Below are positions 9,130 through 19,743 of a stretch of 64,000 nucleotides of DNA, piece by piece. Each line of letters begins with the position of its first letter. Position 1 is the stretch's first letter. Source of the stretch: Longibaculum muris. GTDB taxonomy: Bacteria; Bacillota_I; Bacilli_A; Erysipelotrichales; Coprobacillaceae. The DNA lies in assembly GCF_004343035.1 (NCBI RefSeq), contig NZ_SMCQ01000011.1:1-64000 (forward strand). Direction: 5' to 3'. Below the pieces are notes generated by a model. It saw nothing but the letters and a program-made list of their open reading frames with translations. It was not told the origin of the DNA and did no database searches. Made by a program: the position numbers and the translations under genes.

Positions 9130-10883
9130 AATGACTCCTTTTCATTCTCTAACTTCACAATTTCACTTAAAATCTGAGCTTTCTGACTCGGATCTAATAT
9201 ATAATTAAACTGTTCTAATAACTGTTCCTTCTTCATTTTTCTAGCATTAGCTGCAATTGTTTTAATATAATCATCAATTGCTTTTTCCTCATACTGTATT
9301 GGTAGCTTCGCTTGCGATATTTCCACTACAGTTTGGATTAATTCTTCCTTATGTATACCATTAATTAAATCAGCCACTTCTAAATGATTATGATGACGAT
9401 AATAGTCAACAATATAAGAAGCAATAATACGATACTGATCATTATACATAAAGCCTGCTTTTGCTTCATATTTTAAAGTAACATCTTTACTATTTAGCAT
9501 ATAAAACAATAAATCATGTTCTGCCTTATTGTATTTATCAATAATTTGAATTGTTTTTTTAACTTCTCGATGAACATATTCTTCTTCAGCTCTAGGCTTC
9601 ATACCAGCAACTCGCTGTTGAATGATATCATAAGAAAAACCTGATTTTTGTGACAAAACATGCATATAATAATCACGATCAATATCATCTTTAATCTGCG
9701 TGATTTCAAAACACATTTTTTCTAAGTAATTTTTACGATCATCGTAATTCAAAGAATCAACCAGCTGGTATTCAAAATCCATCAAAAACTCAATCGGTTT
9801 CATCGTTTTACGTAACGCTTCTTCAAGTCCTGATTGCCCATGTTCTTCATAAATTTCATCAGGGTCATGACCATCAGGTAAAATAATAATTTGAACCTTA
9901 AAGCCAGCTTCTTCCAACTCTCTAGCTGCTTTACTCATTGCCACTTGTCCAGCATGATCACCATCTAAACAAAGATAAATATGATTTGTTAAACGACGCA
10001 ATGCTTGAATATGTCCTTTTGTTAAGGCGGTACCCATAATAGCAACAGTATTTTCAATACCTGCTTTATACATCGCAATAACATCCATAAAACCTTCTAA
10101 TAAATAAACAAATCCAGCTTTTTTCACAGCTTCACGACATTGATGATAATGATAAAGCGTTTGTCCTTTAATAAAGATATCTGACTCTGGCGAGTTCATA
10201 TACTTACTATCAGTTTGCGTCGGTTTATAAATACGTCCACTAAAACCAACAACTTGCCCCTGCTGATTAAATAAAGGAAACATAATACGATCATTGAAAC
10301 GATCAAAATGATTATTCGATTCAATCACAAGACCAGATTTCACCATATCTATTTCACTATATTCTAGCTTAGTAAAGGCAGTATGCAAAACAGGATCAAT
10401 TGGTGCATAACCAATTTGAAATTCTTTGATTAATTCATCAGTAAAATGACGATTTAATAGATAAATCTTAGCTTCTAATCCAAGTTTTGTATTTAAATAA
10501 TAACTATAAATCTTCTGTGCTTCTTGGTGCATTTGATAAAGTGCAACATGTTCTTTCTTTTCTGGTCTTTTTTCGACTTCTAGATGATATTCACTTAAAT
10601 CAATATGCCCCATTTCGGCAACTTTTTTCACAGCTTCAATGTATGATATCTTCAAGTATTCTTGTAAGAAGGTAAAAACATTACCTCCCGTATGACAAAC
10701 AAAACACATGAAAATCTGTTTGTCTGGCGATACTGACATTGAAGGATTTTTATCATCATGAAAAGGACATAAGGCTTTATAGTTTCTTCCACTCTTTTCC
10801 AAGGGAAGATATTCCCCAATAACATCAACGATATCAACACTTTGTCTAATTTCATTGATTTTTTCTTGTGAAAGTCGTGCCAT
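9126..10883 (-). CDS. dnaG: DNA primase DnaG
   Basis: 585 residues, normal length. The N-terminal CHC2 zinc finger ([21 protein letters not shown]) is followed by the TOPRIM catalytic core (about 250-340; [15 protein letters not shown] with the catalytic Glu, and CLDGDHAGQ) and a helical DnaB-interacting C-terminus. Makes RNA primers for replication. GGAGGACATAT precedes the ATG. It lies between glyQS and sigA, the classic order. Confidence 0.98.
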   Translation of the reverse strand: MARLSQEKINEIRQSVDIVDVIGEYLPLEKSGRNYKALCPFHDDKNPSMSVSPDKQIFMCFVCHTGGNVFTFLQEYLKISYIEAVKKVAEMGHIDLSEYHLEVEKRPEKKEHVALYQMHQEAQKIYSYYLNTKLGLEAKIYLLNRHFTDELIKEFQIGYAPIDPVLHTAFTKLEYSEIDMVKSGLVIESNNHFDRFNDRIMFPLFNQQGQVVGFSGRIYKPTQTDSKYMNSPESDIFIKGQTLYHYHQCREAVKKAGFVYLLEGFMDVIAMYKAGIENTVAIMGTALTKGHIQALRRLTNHIYLCLDGDHAGQVAMSKAARELEEAGFKVQIIILPDGHDPDEIYEEHGQSGLEEALRKTMKPIEFLMDFEYQLVDSLNYDDRKNYLEKMCFEITQIKDDIDRDYYMHVLSQKSGFSYDIIQQRVAGMKPRAEEEYVHREVKKTIQIIDKYNKAEHDLLFYMLNSKDVTLKYEAKAGFMYNDQYRIIASYIVDYYRHHNHLEVADLINGIHKEELIQTVVEISQAKLPIQYEEKAIDDYIKTIAANARKMKKEQLLEQFNYILDPSQKAQILSEIVKLENEKESL

Positions 10884-10899
10884 ATATGTCCTCCTTCAA

Positions 10900-12276
10900 C
10901 TAAAATTTAACTTTTTCTCCAATATAATGAACTAATTCATCAATTGGTAAACGAATTTGTTCCATTGTATCACGATCACGAAGGGTTACTGATTGATCTG
11001 TATCTGTATCAAAATCAATAGTAATACAATAAGGTGTCCCAATGGCATCTTGACGACGATAACGTTTTCCAATTTGTCCAGCAACATCAAATTCTACATT
11101 AAATTCCTTAGCAAGCATGCTATAAACTTCCATAGCTTTATCACTTTGTTTTTTCGTTAATGGTAAAATCGCTGCTTTCACTGGTGCAACAGCTGGATGC
11201 AAATGCATCACTAAACGTGTATCATTTTCTAATTGTTCTTCATCATATGCATCCGCTAAGATAGCTAAGAACAAACGATCAGCTCCTACAGATGGTTCAA
11301 TAACATATGGAATATATTTTTGATTTGTTTCAGGATCAAGATATTCTAAGCTCTTTTTAGAATATTGTTGATGTCTTGATAAATCATAATCAGTACGATC
11401 AGCAATACCCCATAATTCACCCCAACCTAAAGGTGCAGGATATAAATATTCAATATCACTTGTTGCTTTAGAATAGAAAGATAATTCCTCTAATGCATGA
11501 TCTCTAAAATGTAAATTATCTTTAGTTAATCCTAAATCTAGTAAGAATTGCATACATCCTTCTTTCCAATAACTAAACCATTCTAAATCAGTATCTGGTT
11601 TACAGAAGAATTCCAATTCCATTTGTTCAAATTCTCTTGTTCTAAAGATGAAGTTACCAGGAGTAATTTCATTTCTAAAAGATTTCCCAATTTGACCAAT
11701 TCCAAAAGGAACTTTCTTACGAGATGTTCTTTGAATATTTTTAAAATTCACAAAAATTCCTTGAGCAGTTTCAGGACGTAAATAAATATCATTCTTAGCA
11801 TCCTTAACAACTCCCATTGATGTTTTAAACATCAATTCAAATTCACGAATATCAGTAAAATCTTCTTCTCCACAATCTGGACATTGAATATGATTTTCTC
11901 TAATATATTTCATCATTTCTTCAGGTTCCCAACCTTCACAATGAACATTAGGATCGAAATCTTCAATCAATTTATCAACACGATGACGAGTATGACAATG
12001 TTTACATTCTGTCAATGGATCACTAAATCCACCAACATGTCCACTTGCTTCCCAAACACGAGGATTCATAAATATAGCAGAATCCAATCCGACATTATAA
12101 GGTGATTCTTGAATAAATCTTTTCCACCATAATCTTTTAATATTGTTTTTCATTTCAACACCTAATGGACCATAATCCCAAGTGTTTGCTAAACCGTTAT
12201 AAATTTCAGAACCTTGATATACAAAACCTGAACTTTTTGCATGTGCAATTAATTTTTCCATATCTTTGTTTGCCAT
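10900..12276 (-). CDS. glyQS: Glycyl-tRNA synthetase, single-chain type
   Basis: 458 residues. Class II synthetase of the alpha2 type: [11 protein letters not shown] and [15 protein letters not shown] at the N-terminus (motif 1 region), [20 protein letters not shown] (motif 2), [13 protein letters not shown] (motif 3), and a C-terminal anticodon-binding domain from about 360. A CxxC...CxxC zinc insertion ([19 protein letters not shown]) is present. AAGGGGTAT precedes the ATG. No T-box leader motif is visible in the 145 bases upstream. Confidence 0.97.
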   Translation of the reverse strand: MANKDMEKLIAHAKSSGFVYQGSEIYNGLANTWDYGPLGVEMKNNIKRLWWKRFIQESPYNVGLDSAIFMNPRVWEASGHVGGFSDPLTECKHCHTRHRVDKLIEDFDPNVHCEGWEPEEMMKYIRENHIQCPDCGEEDFTDIREFELMFKTSMGVVKDAKNDIYLRPETAQGIFVNFKNIQRTSRKKVPFGIGQIGKSFRNEITPGNFIFRTREFEQMELEFFCKPDTDLEWFSYWKEGCMQFLLDLGLTKDNLHFRDHALEELSFYSKATSDIEYLYPAPLGWGELWGIADRTDYDLSRHQQYSKKSLEYLDPETNQKYIPYVIEPSVGADRLFLAILADAYDEEQLENDTRLVMHLHPAVAPVKAAILPLTKKQSDKAMEVYSMLAKEFNVEFDVAGQIGKRYRRQDAIGTPYCITIDFDTDTDQSVTLRDRDTMEQIRLPIDELVHYIGEKVKF

Positions 12277-12378
12277 ATTTATACCCCTTTAATTTGATTT
12301 TTAGTCTTACTAAATAATGAAAGACTCAGCATGAGCTAAGTCAATATTACCCTTATCATAAGATATATCGTTATAGTT

Positions 12379-12420
12379 ATACCCTCATAGTGGTTATTTG
12401 TCAACCAACTATAAGGGTAT
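12379..12420 (-). promoter_or_regulatory. Strong hairpin in the glyQS leader
   Basis: A long imperfect inverted repeat (arms 12379-12395 and 12403-12420; one mismatch, one bulge, 7-nt loop) begins directly after the stop codon of the upstream hydrolase gene. On the minus strand it is followed by AACTATAACG rather than a U-tract, so it may be a weak terminator, an mRNA-stabilising hairpin or a regulatory structure. A TTGACT further down could be a -35 element for glyQS. Confidence 0.5.
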
Positions 12421-12421
12421 C

Positions 12422-13339
12422 CTATAAATACGTTCTTTCATTTAACCAATGCAAAATATCTAAATAAACTTCGTTTCTGCCTTGTTCAAATAACAAGGCA
12501 TGTCTTTTTTGAGCAAAGATTTTTAAAGTCAAATCTCTAATCGGAATACTTTTATATTTATTAACTAATTTTTCAATATTCCGACACATTGGATCATATT
12601 CACCAATACCAATATAAATTGATAAATATTCAGGAATCTTAGAAATAGATTCATTTGTATTGACTTCTTCCATCACTTTAATAATATCGCGATATCCCTG
12701 AACAGTATAAGTAAAATGTGTCATTGGATCTTCCAAGAATTTTTCTTTTTCTTTTTCATCACTTGTTAACCAATCAATTTCACTATCAGAATTATCAATA
12801 CGACGATTATGCAAACGATGGAATGAGTGAAAATAACTAGTTGCTTTATAAAGCGGTCCTTTCAACGTTTTTAACAAACGTAAATAAGCTCTTTTAATAT
12901 ATCTATATTCCACTTTAGCCGGTGTCCCTAACAACAAAACACCTTCAATAAAATCGCCATACTCACTTACATACTTACGAATCAAGACTGAACCCAAGTC
13001 TGTTCCTAACATAAAATAAGGAACATCAGGATAATTGCGACGCATAATTTGTTGTAAGTGATGCATATCTTTGACTAAATTTTCTGGGCCATCATGTTCG
13101 CCAAAATAACCTTGTTCAAAATCAATCAAAGACGTTCCATGACCAGCAAAATCACTTACTACCACAACAAATCCTTGACCCAATAAATAAGAAGCAAAAT
13201 GATCATAATTATCGGCATGTTCGCCTAGTCCATGATGTATTTGAACAATACCTTTCACACGCAAAACAACTTTCGGCTCGTAGACATAATAACGCACATG
13301 GACATGCATACAAGATACATAAGTTGCACTACGTTTCAT
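12422..13339 (-). CDS. Alpha/beta hydrolase, monoacylglycerol-lipase-like, with Asp in the nucleophile position
   Basis: 305 residues of the serine aminopeptidase S33/lysophospholipase-like fold: oxyanion-loop HHGLGEH near residue 36 and SDFAGHGTS near 62, then the nucleophile elbow near 112-117, acid EYDP near 255 and catalytic His in KRHALLFE near 280. The elbow reads G-T-D-L-G instead of G-x-S-x-G: the serine is replaced by Asp (codon GAC at 13000-12998). Asp nucleophiles occur in haloalkane dehalogenases and epoxide hydrolases, but this protein otherwise looks like the lipase group. It could have changed chemistry or be inactive. AAAAAGGAGG precedes the ATG; it follows ygiQ by 2 nt. Confidence 0.85.
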   Translation of the reverse strand: MKRSATYVSCMHVHVRYYVYEPKVVLRVKGIVQIHHGLGEHADNYDHFASYLLGQGFVVVVSDFAGHGTSLIDFEQGYFGEHDGPENLVKDMHHLQQIMRRNYPDVPYFMLGTDLGSVLIRKYVSEYGDFIEGVLLLGTPAKVEYRYIKRAYLRLLKTLKGPLYKATSYFHSFHRLHNRRIDNSDSEIDWLTSDEKEKEKFLEDPMTHFTYTVQGYRDIIKVMEEVNTNESISKIPEYLSIYIGIGEYDPMCRNIEKLVNKYKSIPIRDLTLKIFAQKRHALLFEQGRNEVYLDILHWLNERTYL

Positions 13340-13341
13340 AA

Positions 13342-15156
13342 CTATGACCTCCTTTTTAAGGGACGATATTGTCCTTTGGGTTTAATCAATGACTTTTTAT
13401 CAAAACCAATTAAGTCTTGTCTTTTTGCTTGAATTAATGCTTCATAGACAAGATGATAATTTTTTGGATTGCGATATTGCATCAAAGCACGTTGCATCGC
13501 CTTTTCTTTTGGCGTTTTTGCAACATAGACTGGTGACATATCACGTGGATCTAAACCAGTATAATACATTGCTGTAGAAAGGGTTCCAGGAGTTGGATAG
13601 AAATCTTGAACTTGTTCTGGCTGATGATGAATATCCCTTAAATATTCAGCCAATTCAATAGCACTATTTAAGTCACTTCCAGGATGAGAGGACATTAAAT
13701 ATGGAACAAGGAATTGATTCATCCCCATTTCTTTATTTAAACGTTGATATTTATCAACAAATTTCTCATATAATTGACGATGAGGTTTTCCCATCTTATC
13801 TAAAACTTGATCACTAATATGCTCTGGAGCTACTTTCAATTGTCCACTAATATGATTTTTAACCAATTCTTTAAAGAAAGTATCATCTTGATCATACATC
13901 AAATAATCATATCGAATTCCCGATCTTACAAATACCTTTTTCACGCCATCCAACGATCTTAACTTCTTTAATAAAGACAAATAATCGCTATGATCAACTT
14001 TTAAATTACGGCAAGGCTGTGGCCATAAACATTGTTTGGATGGACACGCTCCATGTGTTGCTTGTTTATCACAACTAGGTTGACGGAAATTTGCTGTTGG
14101 TCCCCCAACATCATGAATATATCCTTTAAAATCAGGATCTTGAATCATCACTTTAGCTTCATCGATTAACGATTCATGAGAACGAGTTTGAATAATACGT
14201 CCTTGATGAAAATTAAGCGCACAGAAATTACATGCCCCAAAACATCCACGATTACTAATCAAAGAAAAACGAACTTCTTCAATAGCTGGTATATAATCAT
14301 ACATTGGATGATAGGTTCTTTGATAAGGCAAAGCATATGTATCATCAAATTCGATTTGTGTTAATGGACGATTTGGTCGATTTTGAACAATGTAGAAACC
14401 ATTATATGGTTCAACTAATGTCTTGGCATTAAAATGATCAGTATTTTGATATTGAATTCCAAAGGATTTCGCATATTCTTTCTTGCTTTTGATAATTGCT
14501 TCAAAAGATGGCAACATAATATAATCATCTGGAATTATTGATAAATCCTTTGTCTTAAAAACTGTTCCATCTAAATAAGTTAAATATTTTGCTTCAATTC
14601 CAGCATCAAGTGCTTCAGCAATCTCAACAATACTATTTTCACCCATCCCATACATCAATAAATCAGCATCAGCATCAACTAAAATAGATTTTCTCACCTT
14701 ATCATCCCAATAATCATAATGTCCTAATCGTCTTAAACTTGCTTCAATTCCACCAATTAAAATGGTTGCATCTTTATACGCTTCACGAACCTTTTGACTA
14801 TAAACAATAACTGCACGATCTGGTCGATGATTCATTTCACCATTATTTGAATAACTATCCTTTTTGCGACGACGTTTTGAAACACTATAATGATTGACCA
14901 TTGAATCAATATTACCACTAGAAATCAAAAATCCAAGTCTAGGTTTCCCAAATCTTTTAAAATCATCTAAATGATGCCAGTCTGGTTGTGCTAAAAAACA
15001 GACCTTAAAACCACGGCTTTCTAAAGTTCTTGTAATGATAGCCGCACCAAATGAAGGATGATCAACATAAGCATCCCCACTAATATATACAAAATCAGGT
15101 TGTTCCCAACCTCTTTCTAACATTTCTTCTCTTGTTGTTGGTAAAAATTGTCCCAT
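13342..15156 (-). CDS. YgiQ-family radical SAM protein
   Basis: 604 residues from ATG 15156, chosen because GGGAGG precedes it and the following MGQFLPTTREEM is the family N-terminus; a reading from 15234 would add an unconserved leader. An N-terminal region with PSFGAAIITR and cobalamin-binding-like character is followed by the radical SAM core with CFGACNFCAL, the CxxxCxxC [4Fe-4S] ligand motif, near residue 306. A C-terminal basic DUF3362-like tail ends the protein. YgiQ proteins are conserved but of unknown substrate. Sits between recO and the alpha/beta hydrolase, an insertion relative to the usual recO-glyQS order. Confidence 0.92.
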   Translation of the reverse strand: MGQFLPTTREEMLERGWEQPDFVYISGDAYVDHPSFGAAIITRTLESRGFKVCFLAQPDWHHLDDFKRFGKPRLGFLISSGNIDSMVNHYSVSKRRRKKDSYSNNGEMNHRPDRAVIVYSQKVREAYKDATILIGGIEASLRRLGHYDYWDDKVRKSILVDADADLLMYGMGENSIVEIAEALDAGIEAKYLTYLDGTVFKTKDLSIIPDDYIMLPSFEAIIKSKKEYAKSFGIQYQNTDHFNAKTLVEPYNGFYIVQNRPNRPLTQIEFDDTYALPYQRTYHPMYDYIPAIEEVRFSLISNRGCFGACNFCALNFHQGRIIQTRSHESLIDEAKVMIQDPDFKGYIHDVGGPTANFRQPSCDKQATHGACPSKQCLWPQPCRNLKVDHSDYLSLLKKLRSLDGVKKVFVRSGIRYDYLMYDQDDTFFKELVKNHISGQLKVAPEHISDQVLDKMGKPHRQLYEKFVDKYQRLNKEMGMNQFLVPYLMSSHPGSDLNSAIELAEYLRDIHHQPEQVQDFYPTPGTLSTAMYYTGLDPRDMSPVYVAKTPKEKAMQRALMQYRNPKNYHLVYEALIQAKRQDLIGFDKKSLIKPKGQYRPLKRRS

Positions 15157-15211
15157 AATGCCTCCCTTTGATATGCACTTATTATACACCAAAATATGTG
15201 TAAGCAAAATA

Positions 15212-15237
15212 AAATTGTGTAGAAATCTACACAATTT
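15212..15237 (-). terminator. recO terminator
   Basis: Perfect 12-base arms (15212-15223 and 15226-15237). The stem contains the recO stop codon and runs into TTATTTTG on the minus strand. Confidence 0.8.
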
Positions 15238-15964
15238 GTTGAATAAATGTCGAAGTTTTTAAAATAACTCCAGTATATTCTTCGATAAACTGTTCCATTA
15301 AAGGAATCAATTGTCTTATCACTTCATTTGATAAATGTAATTGATCAATATGTTCAAGAGGAATCTTATGAATATGACGAAAACCTTTTAAAACTGCTTT
15401 ATCAAAGACTGTATGATTTGATAAATGTTCTTCACATAGAAAACCACCATCAGTTAAAGAAATAGAGACAACCTTAGATGAACCACAAATCACACATCCA
15501 TCAACATCTAAAGAAACCCCATTGTGATCAAGAATAAAAACATTAAATAATAAATAGACAAGCAAAGGTGGATAACCTTGATCAAGCTTCTTTAAAGAAT
15601 CATAGAGAATATCAAATTCCTTTTCAATTGGATTATTTTCTTCAATATAACGATAAAAATATTCCAATATATAATTTGCCACAATCTCACTTTCCAGATT
15701 TTCTTCAATATGTCTTAAATAATCCAAAGGTGAAGCTTTCATCAACACACTCAAACCTTTTTTTAAATGAATTGTGAATTCACTTAACATCATTTGTTGG
15801 GTTGCTCTGGCATTTTTACTTGTCATTTTTCTTACTCCTCTAGCAATGATTCCAATTTTGCCATATTCACGAGTATAAACATGCAAAATCATATCATTTT
15901 CCTTATAAGGAGTTGTCTTTAAAATCAATCCTTCTACAACGACTTCATTAATAGTCGTTTTCAT
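15227..15964 (-). CDS. recO: DNA repair protein RecO
   Basis: 245 residues from ATG 15964 (AGGGAG upstream; a TTG three codons earlier is less likely). N-terminal OB fold (VEGLILKTTPYKENDMIL, YGKIGIIARGVRK) and helical C-terminal domain with a zinc-binding pattern (CVICGS, then LCEEH). Loads RecA with RecR in recombinational repair. The start overlaps the end of era, a standard Bacillota linkage. Confidence 0.95.
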   Translation of the reverse strand: MKTTINEVVVEGLILKTTPYKENDMILHVYTREYGKIGIIARGVRKMTSKNARATQQMMLSEFTIHLKKGLSVLMKASPLDYLRHIEENLESEIVANYILEYFYRYIEENNPIEKEFDILYDSLKKLDQGYPPLLVYLLFNVFILDHNGVSLDVDGCVICGSSKVVSISLTDGGFLCEEHLSNHTVFDKAVLKGFRHIHKIPLEHIDQLHLSNEVIRQLIPLMEQFIEEYTGVILKTSTFIQQIV

Positions 15965-16841
15965 CGTATCCAAACTCCCTGAGATACTTTTGTTTATTAC
16001 GCCAATCTTTCTCTACTTTTACAAAAAGTTCTAAATCAACACTGGTCTGTAAAAAACGTTTCATTTCTCGTCTGGCATTTTGTCTAATCTTTTTAATCAT
16101 GCTCCCTTGTTTACCAATAATAATGGCTTTTTGACTAGGACGATCAACAACAATCGCTGCCATAATATGAACTCCATTGTCATCTTCTTCCATCTTTTCA
16201 ATAACAATCGCTACACTATGTGGAACTTCTTCATGGGTAAAATAAAGAATCTTTTCACGAATAAATTCTGCCATAATGAATCTTTCGGGATGATCAGTGA
16301 TATGGTCTTTAGGATAATACATAACCCCTTCTTCTAAATCATTTTTAATTGTTGTGATTAAATGATCAATATTATCTCCTTCAACAGCACTAATTGGAAT
16401 GATTTCTTTAAAATCAAATAATTCTTTCCATTCATTTAATTTTTCAATCAATTGATCCTTACTTAATAAATCAATCTTATTTAAAACCAAATAAACCGGT
16501 CCATCAGCTTCTTTTAATCTCTCAACAATAAAACGATCACCTTTACCAATCTTTTCATCAGCAGGAGCAATAAATAAAACCAAATCAACTCCATAAATAC
16601 TATTAAGTGCATTTGTATTCATAAATGACCCTAGACCATCTTGAGGTTTATGGATACCAGGCGTATCCATAAAAATAATTTGCGCTTCATCATCAGTATA
16701 AATACCTTGAATGGTATTACGAGTTGTTTGTGCTGTAGCTGAGGTAATTGCTAGTTTTGTTTGTAATATATGATTTAATAAAGTTGATTTTCCAACATTT
16801 GGTCGACCAACAATACTCACAAATCCTGATTTAAATGTCAT
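15948..16841 (-). CDS. era: GTPase Era
   Basis: 297 residues, normal length. G1 GRPNVGKST, G3 DTPGIHKP, G4 NKID and the switch region QTTRNTIQGI are present in the GTPase half; the C-terminal KH domain carries IIIGKQGSMIKKIR. Binds the 3' end of 16S rRNA during 30S maturation. ATG overlaps the cdd stop (ATGA) with AGGAG upstream, so the two are coupled. Confidence 0.98.
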   Translation of the reverse strand: MTFKSGFVSIVGRPNVGKSTLLNHILQTKLAITSATAQTTRNTIQGIYTDDEAQIIFMDTPGIHKPQDGLGSFMNTNALNSIYGVDLVLFIAPADEKIGKGDRFIVERLKEADGPVYLVLNKIDLLSKDQLIEKLNEWKELFDFKEIIPISAVEGDNIDHLITTIKNDLEEGVMYYPKDHITDHPERFIMAEFIREKILYFTHEEVPHSVAIVIEKMEEDDNGVHIMAAIVVDRPSQKAIIIGKQGSMIKKIRQNARREMKRFLQTSVDLELFVKVEKDWRNKQKYLREFGYDENDY

Positions 16842-17233
16842 AAGCTTTCTCCTGTAAATGCACGTGGCAATAATTCATGCATATTTGTCACTTCATAATA
16901 TTCTTTGCAGCCTAAAATAATTGGTGTATATGGATCAAGTAATTCAGCTAAAACTTGTCGACAAGCTCCACAAGGAGAAATCAAAGGTGTACAATCACCA
17001 ACAATGGCTAGAGCTTCAATATCATCTTTACGATATCCCTTGCAATAAGCTTGAAATACAGCATTTCTTTCTGCACACATCGTTGAACCATAAGCAGCAT
17101 TTTCAATATTTGTACCATGAATCATTTCACCATTCTTTAATAATAGACATGCTCCCACACGAAATGAAGAATAAGGCACATAAGCATTGCGACTTGCAAT
17201 AAATGCTTCATCTACTAATTTTTGATAATCCAT
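16838..17233 (-). CDS. cdd: Cytidine deaminase
   Basis: 131 residues, homotetrameric class. Zinc-site motifs CAERNAVFQA (Cys and catalytic Glu) and SPCGACRQVLAEL (two Cys) are intact. Deaminates cytidine and deoxycytidine in pyrimidine salvage. It lies between ybeY and era, starting 3 nt after ybeY, the common operon order. Confidence 0.97.
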   Translation of the reverse strand: MDYQKLVDEAFIASRNAYVPYSSFRVGACLLLKNGEMIHGTNIENAAYGSTMCAERNAVFQAYCKGYRKDDIEALAIVGDCTPLISPCGACRQVLAELLDPYTPIILGCKEYYEVTNMHELLPRAFTGESL

Positions 17234-17236
17234 GAT

Positions 17237-17701
17237 TTACCTTCTTTCTATCCCTAATTGATTTAAAATCTCTTTTTGTAATCCTGTCATTTCCTTTTCA
17301 TCTGCTTCATTCATATGATCATAACCTAATAAGTGAAGTAAGCCATGGGTAAACAAGAAACACATTTCCCTTTTTAATGAATGTTCATATTCTTTTGCTT
17401 GAACAAGTGCATGATCATAAGAAATAAAAATATCTCCTAAGCTTCTAGGCATCCCTTCAACATAAAATTGATCACTATCTTCTAATGCAAAACTAATAAC
17501 ATCTGTAGAACGATCAATCTGACGATAATCACGATTGATTTCGTGTATCTTCTTATCATCAATAATCACACATGATAATTCCACATCATCTTCTATTTTC
17601 AAATGTTTTAATGTTGTTTCAATAATCTTTAAAAATTGTTCTTCATAACTTTCTTCACATAAATTGTTTTCATCTTCATATACAAAATCAATTGTCATCA
17701 T
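17237..17701 (-). CDS. ybeY: Endoribonuclease YbeY (rRNA maturation)
   Basis: 154 residues. The metal-binding signature HGLLHLLGYDH (H3-type zinc site) is intact near residue 117; DRSTDVISFAL upstream is also family-typical. Acts in 16S 3'-end maturation and ribosome quality control. Start ATG 17701 or the adjacent ATG 17698; AAGGTG is just upstream. Confidence 0.96.
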   Translation of the reverse strand: MMTIDFVYEDENNLCEESYEEQFLKIIETTLKHLKIEDDVELSCVIIDDKKIHEINRDYRQIDRSTDVISFALEDSDQFYVEGMPRSLGDIFISYDHALVQAKEYEHSLKREMCFLFTHGLLHLLGYDHMNEADEKEMTGLQKEILNQLGIERR

Positions 17702-17716
17702 ATCATTTTCACCTTC

Positions 17717-19735
17717 TCATCTTTCCTTTCCCATTATAACACAACCAACATTCTTGTTCACTAACTTTGTTTGATGATTCACCATAATATAAATCTTTCC
17801 TTCATCGTTTTTCAACAAATACTTCATGATTTTATTAGCTAATGTACTATCCATATGGGAAAAAGCTTCATCTAATATCAACACATCATACGTTTGACAA
17901 AGCAAACGCACCAAAGCAACAACCTGTCTTTGTCCAAGTGATAAAGGTGAACCATCTTCACTCAACACAAGATGAAACATCTCAATTAAATCTTTCATTC
18001 CAAAAGCCCTTAAATATTTTTTCACTTTCTTTTCATCTTCACATAAGAAATTATCAAATAAACTCATATGTAAAAAAGTTGGTGTTTCATTAACATATCC
18101 CAAATGTTGATATAAAGATTCAAGCTGAATATTTCTTAGTTCAATTCCATTAATATAAATATCCCCACCATAATCTAAATCAACTCCTAATAATAATCTT
18201 AATAAAGTTGATTTACCAGAACCTGTTTTTCCTTTTATTAAAAGATGATGATCAATCGTTAAATCTAAATGTTCAATAATTGGTAATTGATATCCATAGG
18301 CATAACTCACATTATCTAAAACAATGGAAGTAATCGGTTGTTCAATCCATTGCTTTTCTACTTCTTTTTCTAATAGAAAAGCTTTGTATTTTTCAAAAAT
18401 CAAACTTACTTGTTTATATTGAGCAAGCATTGTGACCATATTCAATACTGGCTGAATACAATATGAAACAAGCATATAAAACATCATTAATTGACCAATT
18501 GTCATATGCTGATAATGAAAACTATAAAAACCTAGAATAAGAATGAAAGTATAAAAGATATAAATGATATATTGAATATGAATCTGTAATTGATTAAAAC
18601 CTAAAGCTTGTTTTTCTTTTAACAACGCTTCATCTAAATAAATATGATAACTTCTTTCTCTTTCTTTTTGATGTAAACAAAATCGTTTGATGAGAAATTG
18701 ATTTTCAATCAGTTCTAAGACATGATGCTGATAAATGAAATGCGCTTCTAAATAACTTTGATTAACTTTTTGTAAAGCTGATAAATAACGATAACTTACC
18801 CAAGCAACAATAACTAACATAACAATAACAAGTAAAGTCATCTGAACATTTAAAAACACCATTCCAAGTAAAAACACTATAAATGATAATCCATCTAAAA
18901 ATAATCTTTCAAAGAAAGCTAAACTCATTTCACTTAAATCAAATAAACTTAATAATTGACTTTGAATTGCTCCTTTATCTTGATAAAAGAATGAATAAGG
19001 TTGTTTTAACATATTCATTGAAGATGTAAAGACATAATCCTCATCTAAGGCTCTTTGAAGATGAATGGATTCTTTATTCTTTTGATTTTCTAGCTTTGTT
19101 TTGATTATTTCAATAAGCCCATAACTCACACTTAAAATAATCATATAAAAGACATGTGTTTGTTGAGCAATATCATCAATCACAATTTGAAAGAAATAAC
19201 TACTTATGTAACCTAATAAAGATATCCATACACCTTTTAATATCAATGAGATCATATGTTTTTGATAAGATTTAAAAGTATCTTTTAAAAAGCTTGAATA
19301 GCTTTGATAACTTAATTGTGGAACTCTCCCCACATGTTTAATCATAATCAAACAATTGGCATAATGTTCTTGCATTTCTTCAGGATAAAGAGTTATTAAA
19401 CCCCTTGCTGGGTCACCTACAATATATTCCTCATTAGCTATTTCAAACAAAACAACAAAATGTCCAACACCCTCATAAATCATATACAAAATACATGGTA
19501 ATTTGCCTTCATTCTTTAAATCATCTAATGAGCAGTGATAGGCTAAAGCTTCTATTTGATAAGCCTTTAAGCATTCAATCATACCCTTTATACTAATTCC
19601 ATTTTGATTTAATCTTGCTTTCTTTTTGATTTCCTTGATTTCCTCATTGAAGCCATAATATTTTAAAATCATTAAAATACAATAAGCTCCACATGCTTTT
19701 TCTTCGTCTTGTAATTCTACTTGATATTTGCGCAT
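17717..19735 (-). CDS. Peptidase-containing ABC transporter (C39 peptidase, bacteriocin-exporter type)
   Basis: 672 residues with the three PCAT parts. An N-terminal C39 cysteine peptidase (1-135) has catalytic Cys15 in KACGAYC, His in VGHFVVL and Asp in VGDPARG. A six-helix membrane domain spans about 155-440. The ATPase (about 460-672) has Walker A GKTGSGKST, signature LSLGQRQ and Walker B VLILDEAF. Such exporters cut double-glycine leader peptides while exporting them. No leader-peptide gene, accessory protein or immunity gene is visible nearby. The neighbours are housekeeping genes. AAGGGGG, the ribosome site, lies in the arm of the hairpin that follows argD. Confidence 0.93.
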   Translation of the reverse strand: MRKYQVELQDEEKACGAYCILMILKYYGFNEEIKEIKKKARLNQNGISIKGMIECLKAYQIEALAYHCSLDDLKNEGKLPCILYMIYEGVGHFVVLFEIANEEYIVGDPARGLITLYPEEMQEHYANCLIMIKHVGRVPQLSYQSYSSFLKDTFKSYQKHMISLILKGVWISLLGYISSYFFQIVIDDIAQQTHVFYMIILSVSYGLIEIIKTKLENQKNKESIHLQRALDEDYVFTSSMNMLKQPYSFFYQDKGAIQSQLLSLFDLSEMSLAFFERLFLDGLSFIVFLLGMVFLNVQMTLLVIVMLVIVAWVSYRYLSALQKVNQSYLEAHFIYQHHVLELIENQFLIKRFCLHQKERERSYHIYLDEALLKEKQALGFNQLQIHIQYIIYIFYTFILILGFYSFHYQHMTIGQLMMFYMLVSYCIQPVLNMVTMLAQYKQVSLIFEKYKAFLLEKEVEKQWIEQPITSIVLDNVSYAYGYQLPIIEHLDLTIDHHLLIKGKTGSGKSTLLRLLLGVDLDYGGDIYINGIELRNIQLESLYQHLGYVNETPTFLHMSLFDNFLCEDEKKVKKYLRAFGMKDLIEMFHLVLSEDGSPLSLGQRQVVALVRLLCQTYDVLILDEAFSHMDSTLANKIMKYLLKNDEGKIYIMVNHQTKLVNKNVGCVIMGKER

Positions 19736-19743
19736 ATAAAAAC

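Noticed and set aside
12277-12421. T-box riboswitch for glyQS
   Set aside because: Space is short and no T-box core sequence is visible; only a hairpin remains.
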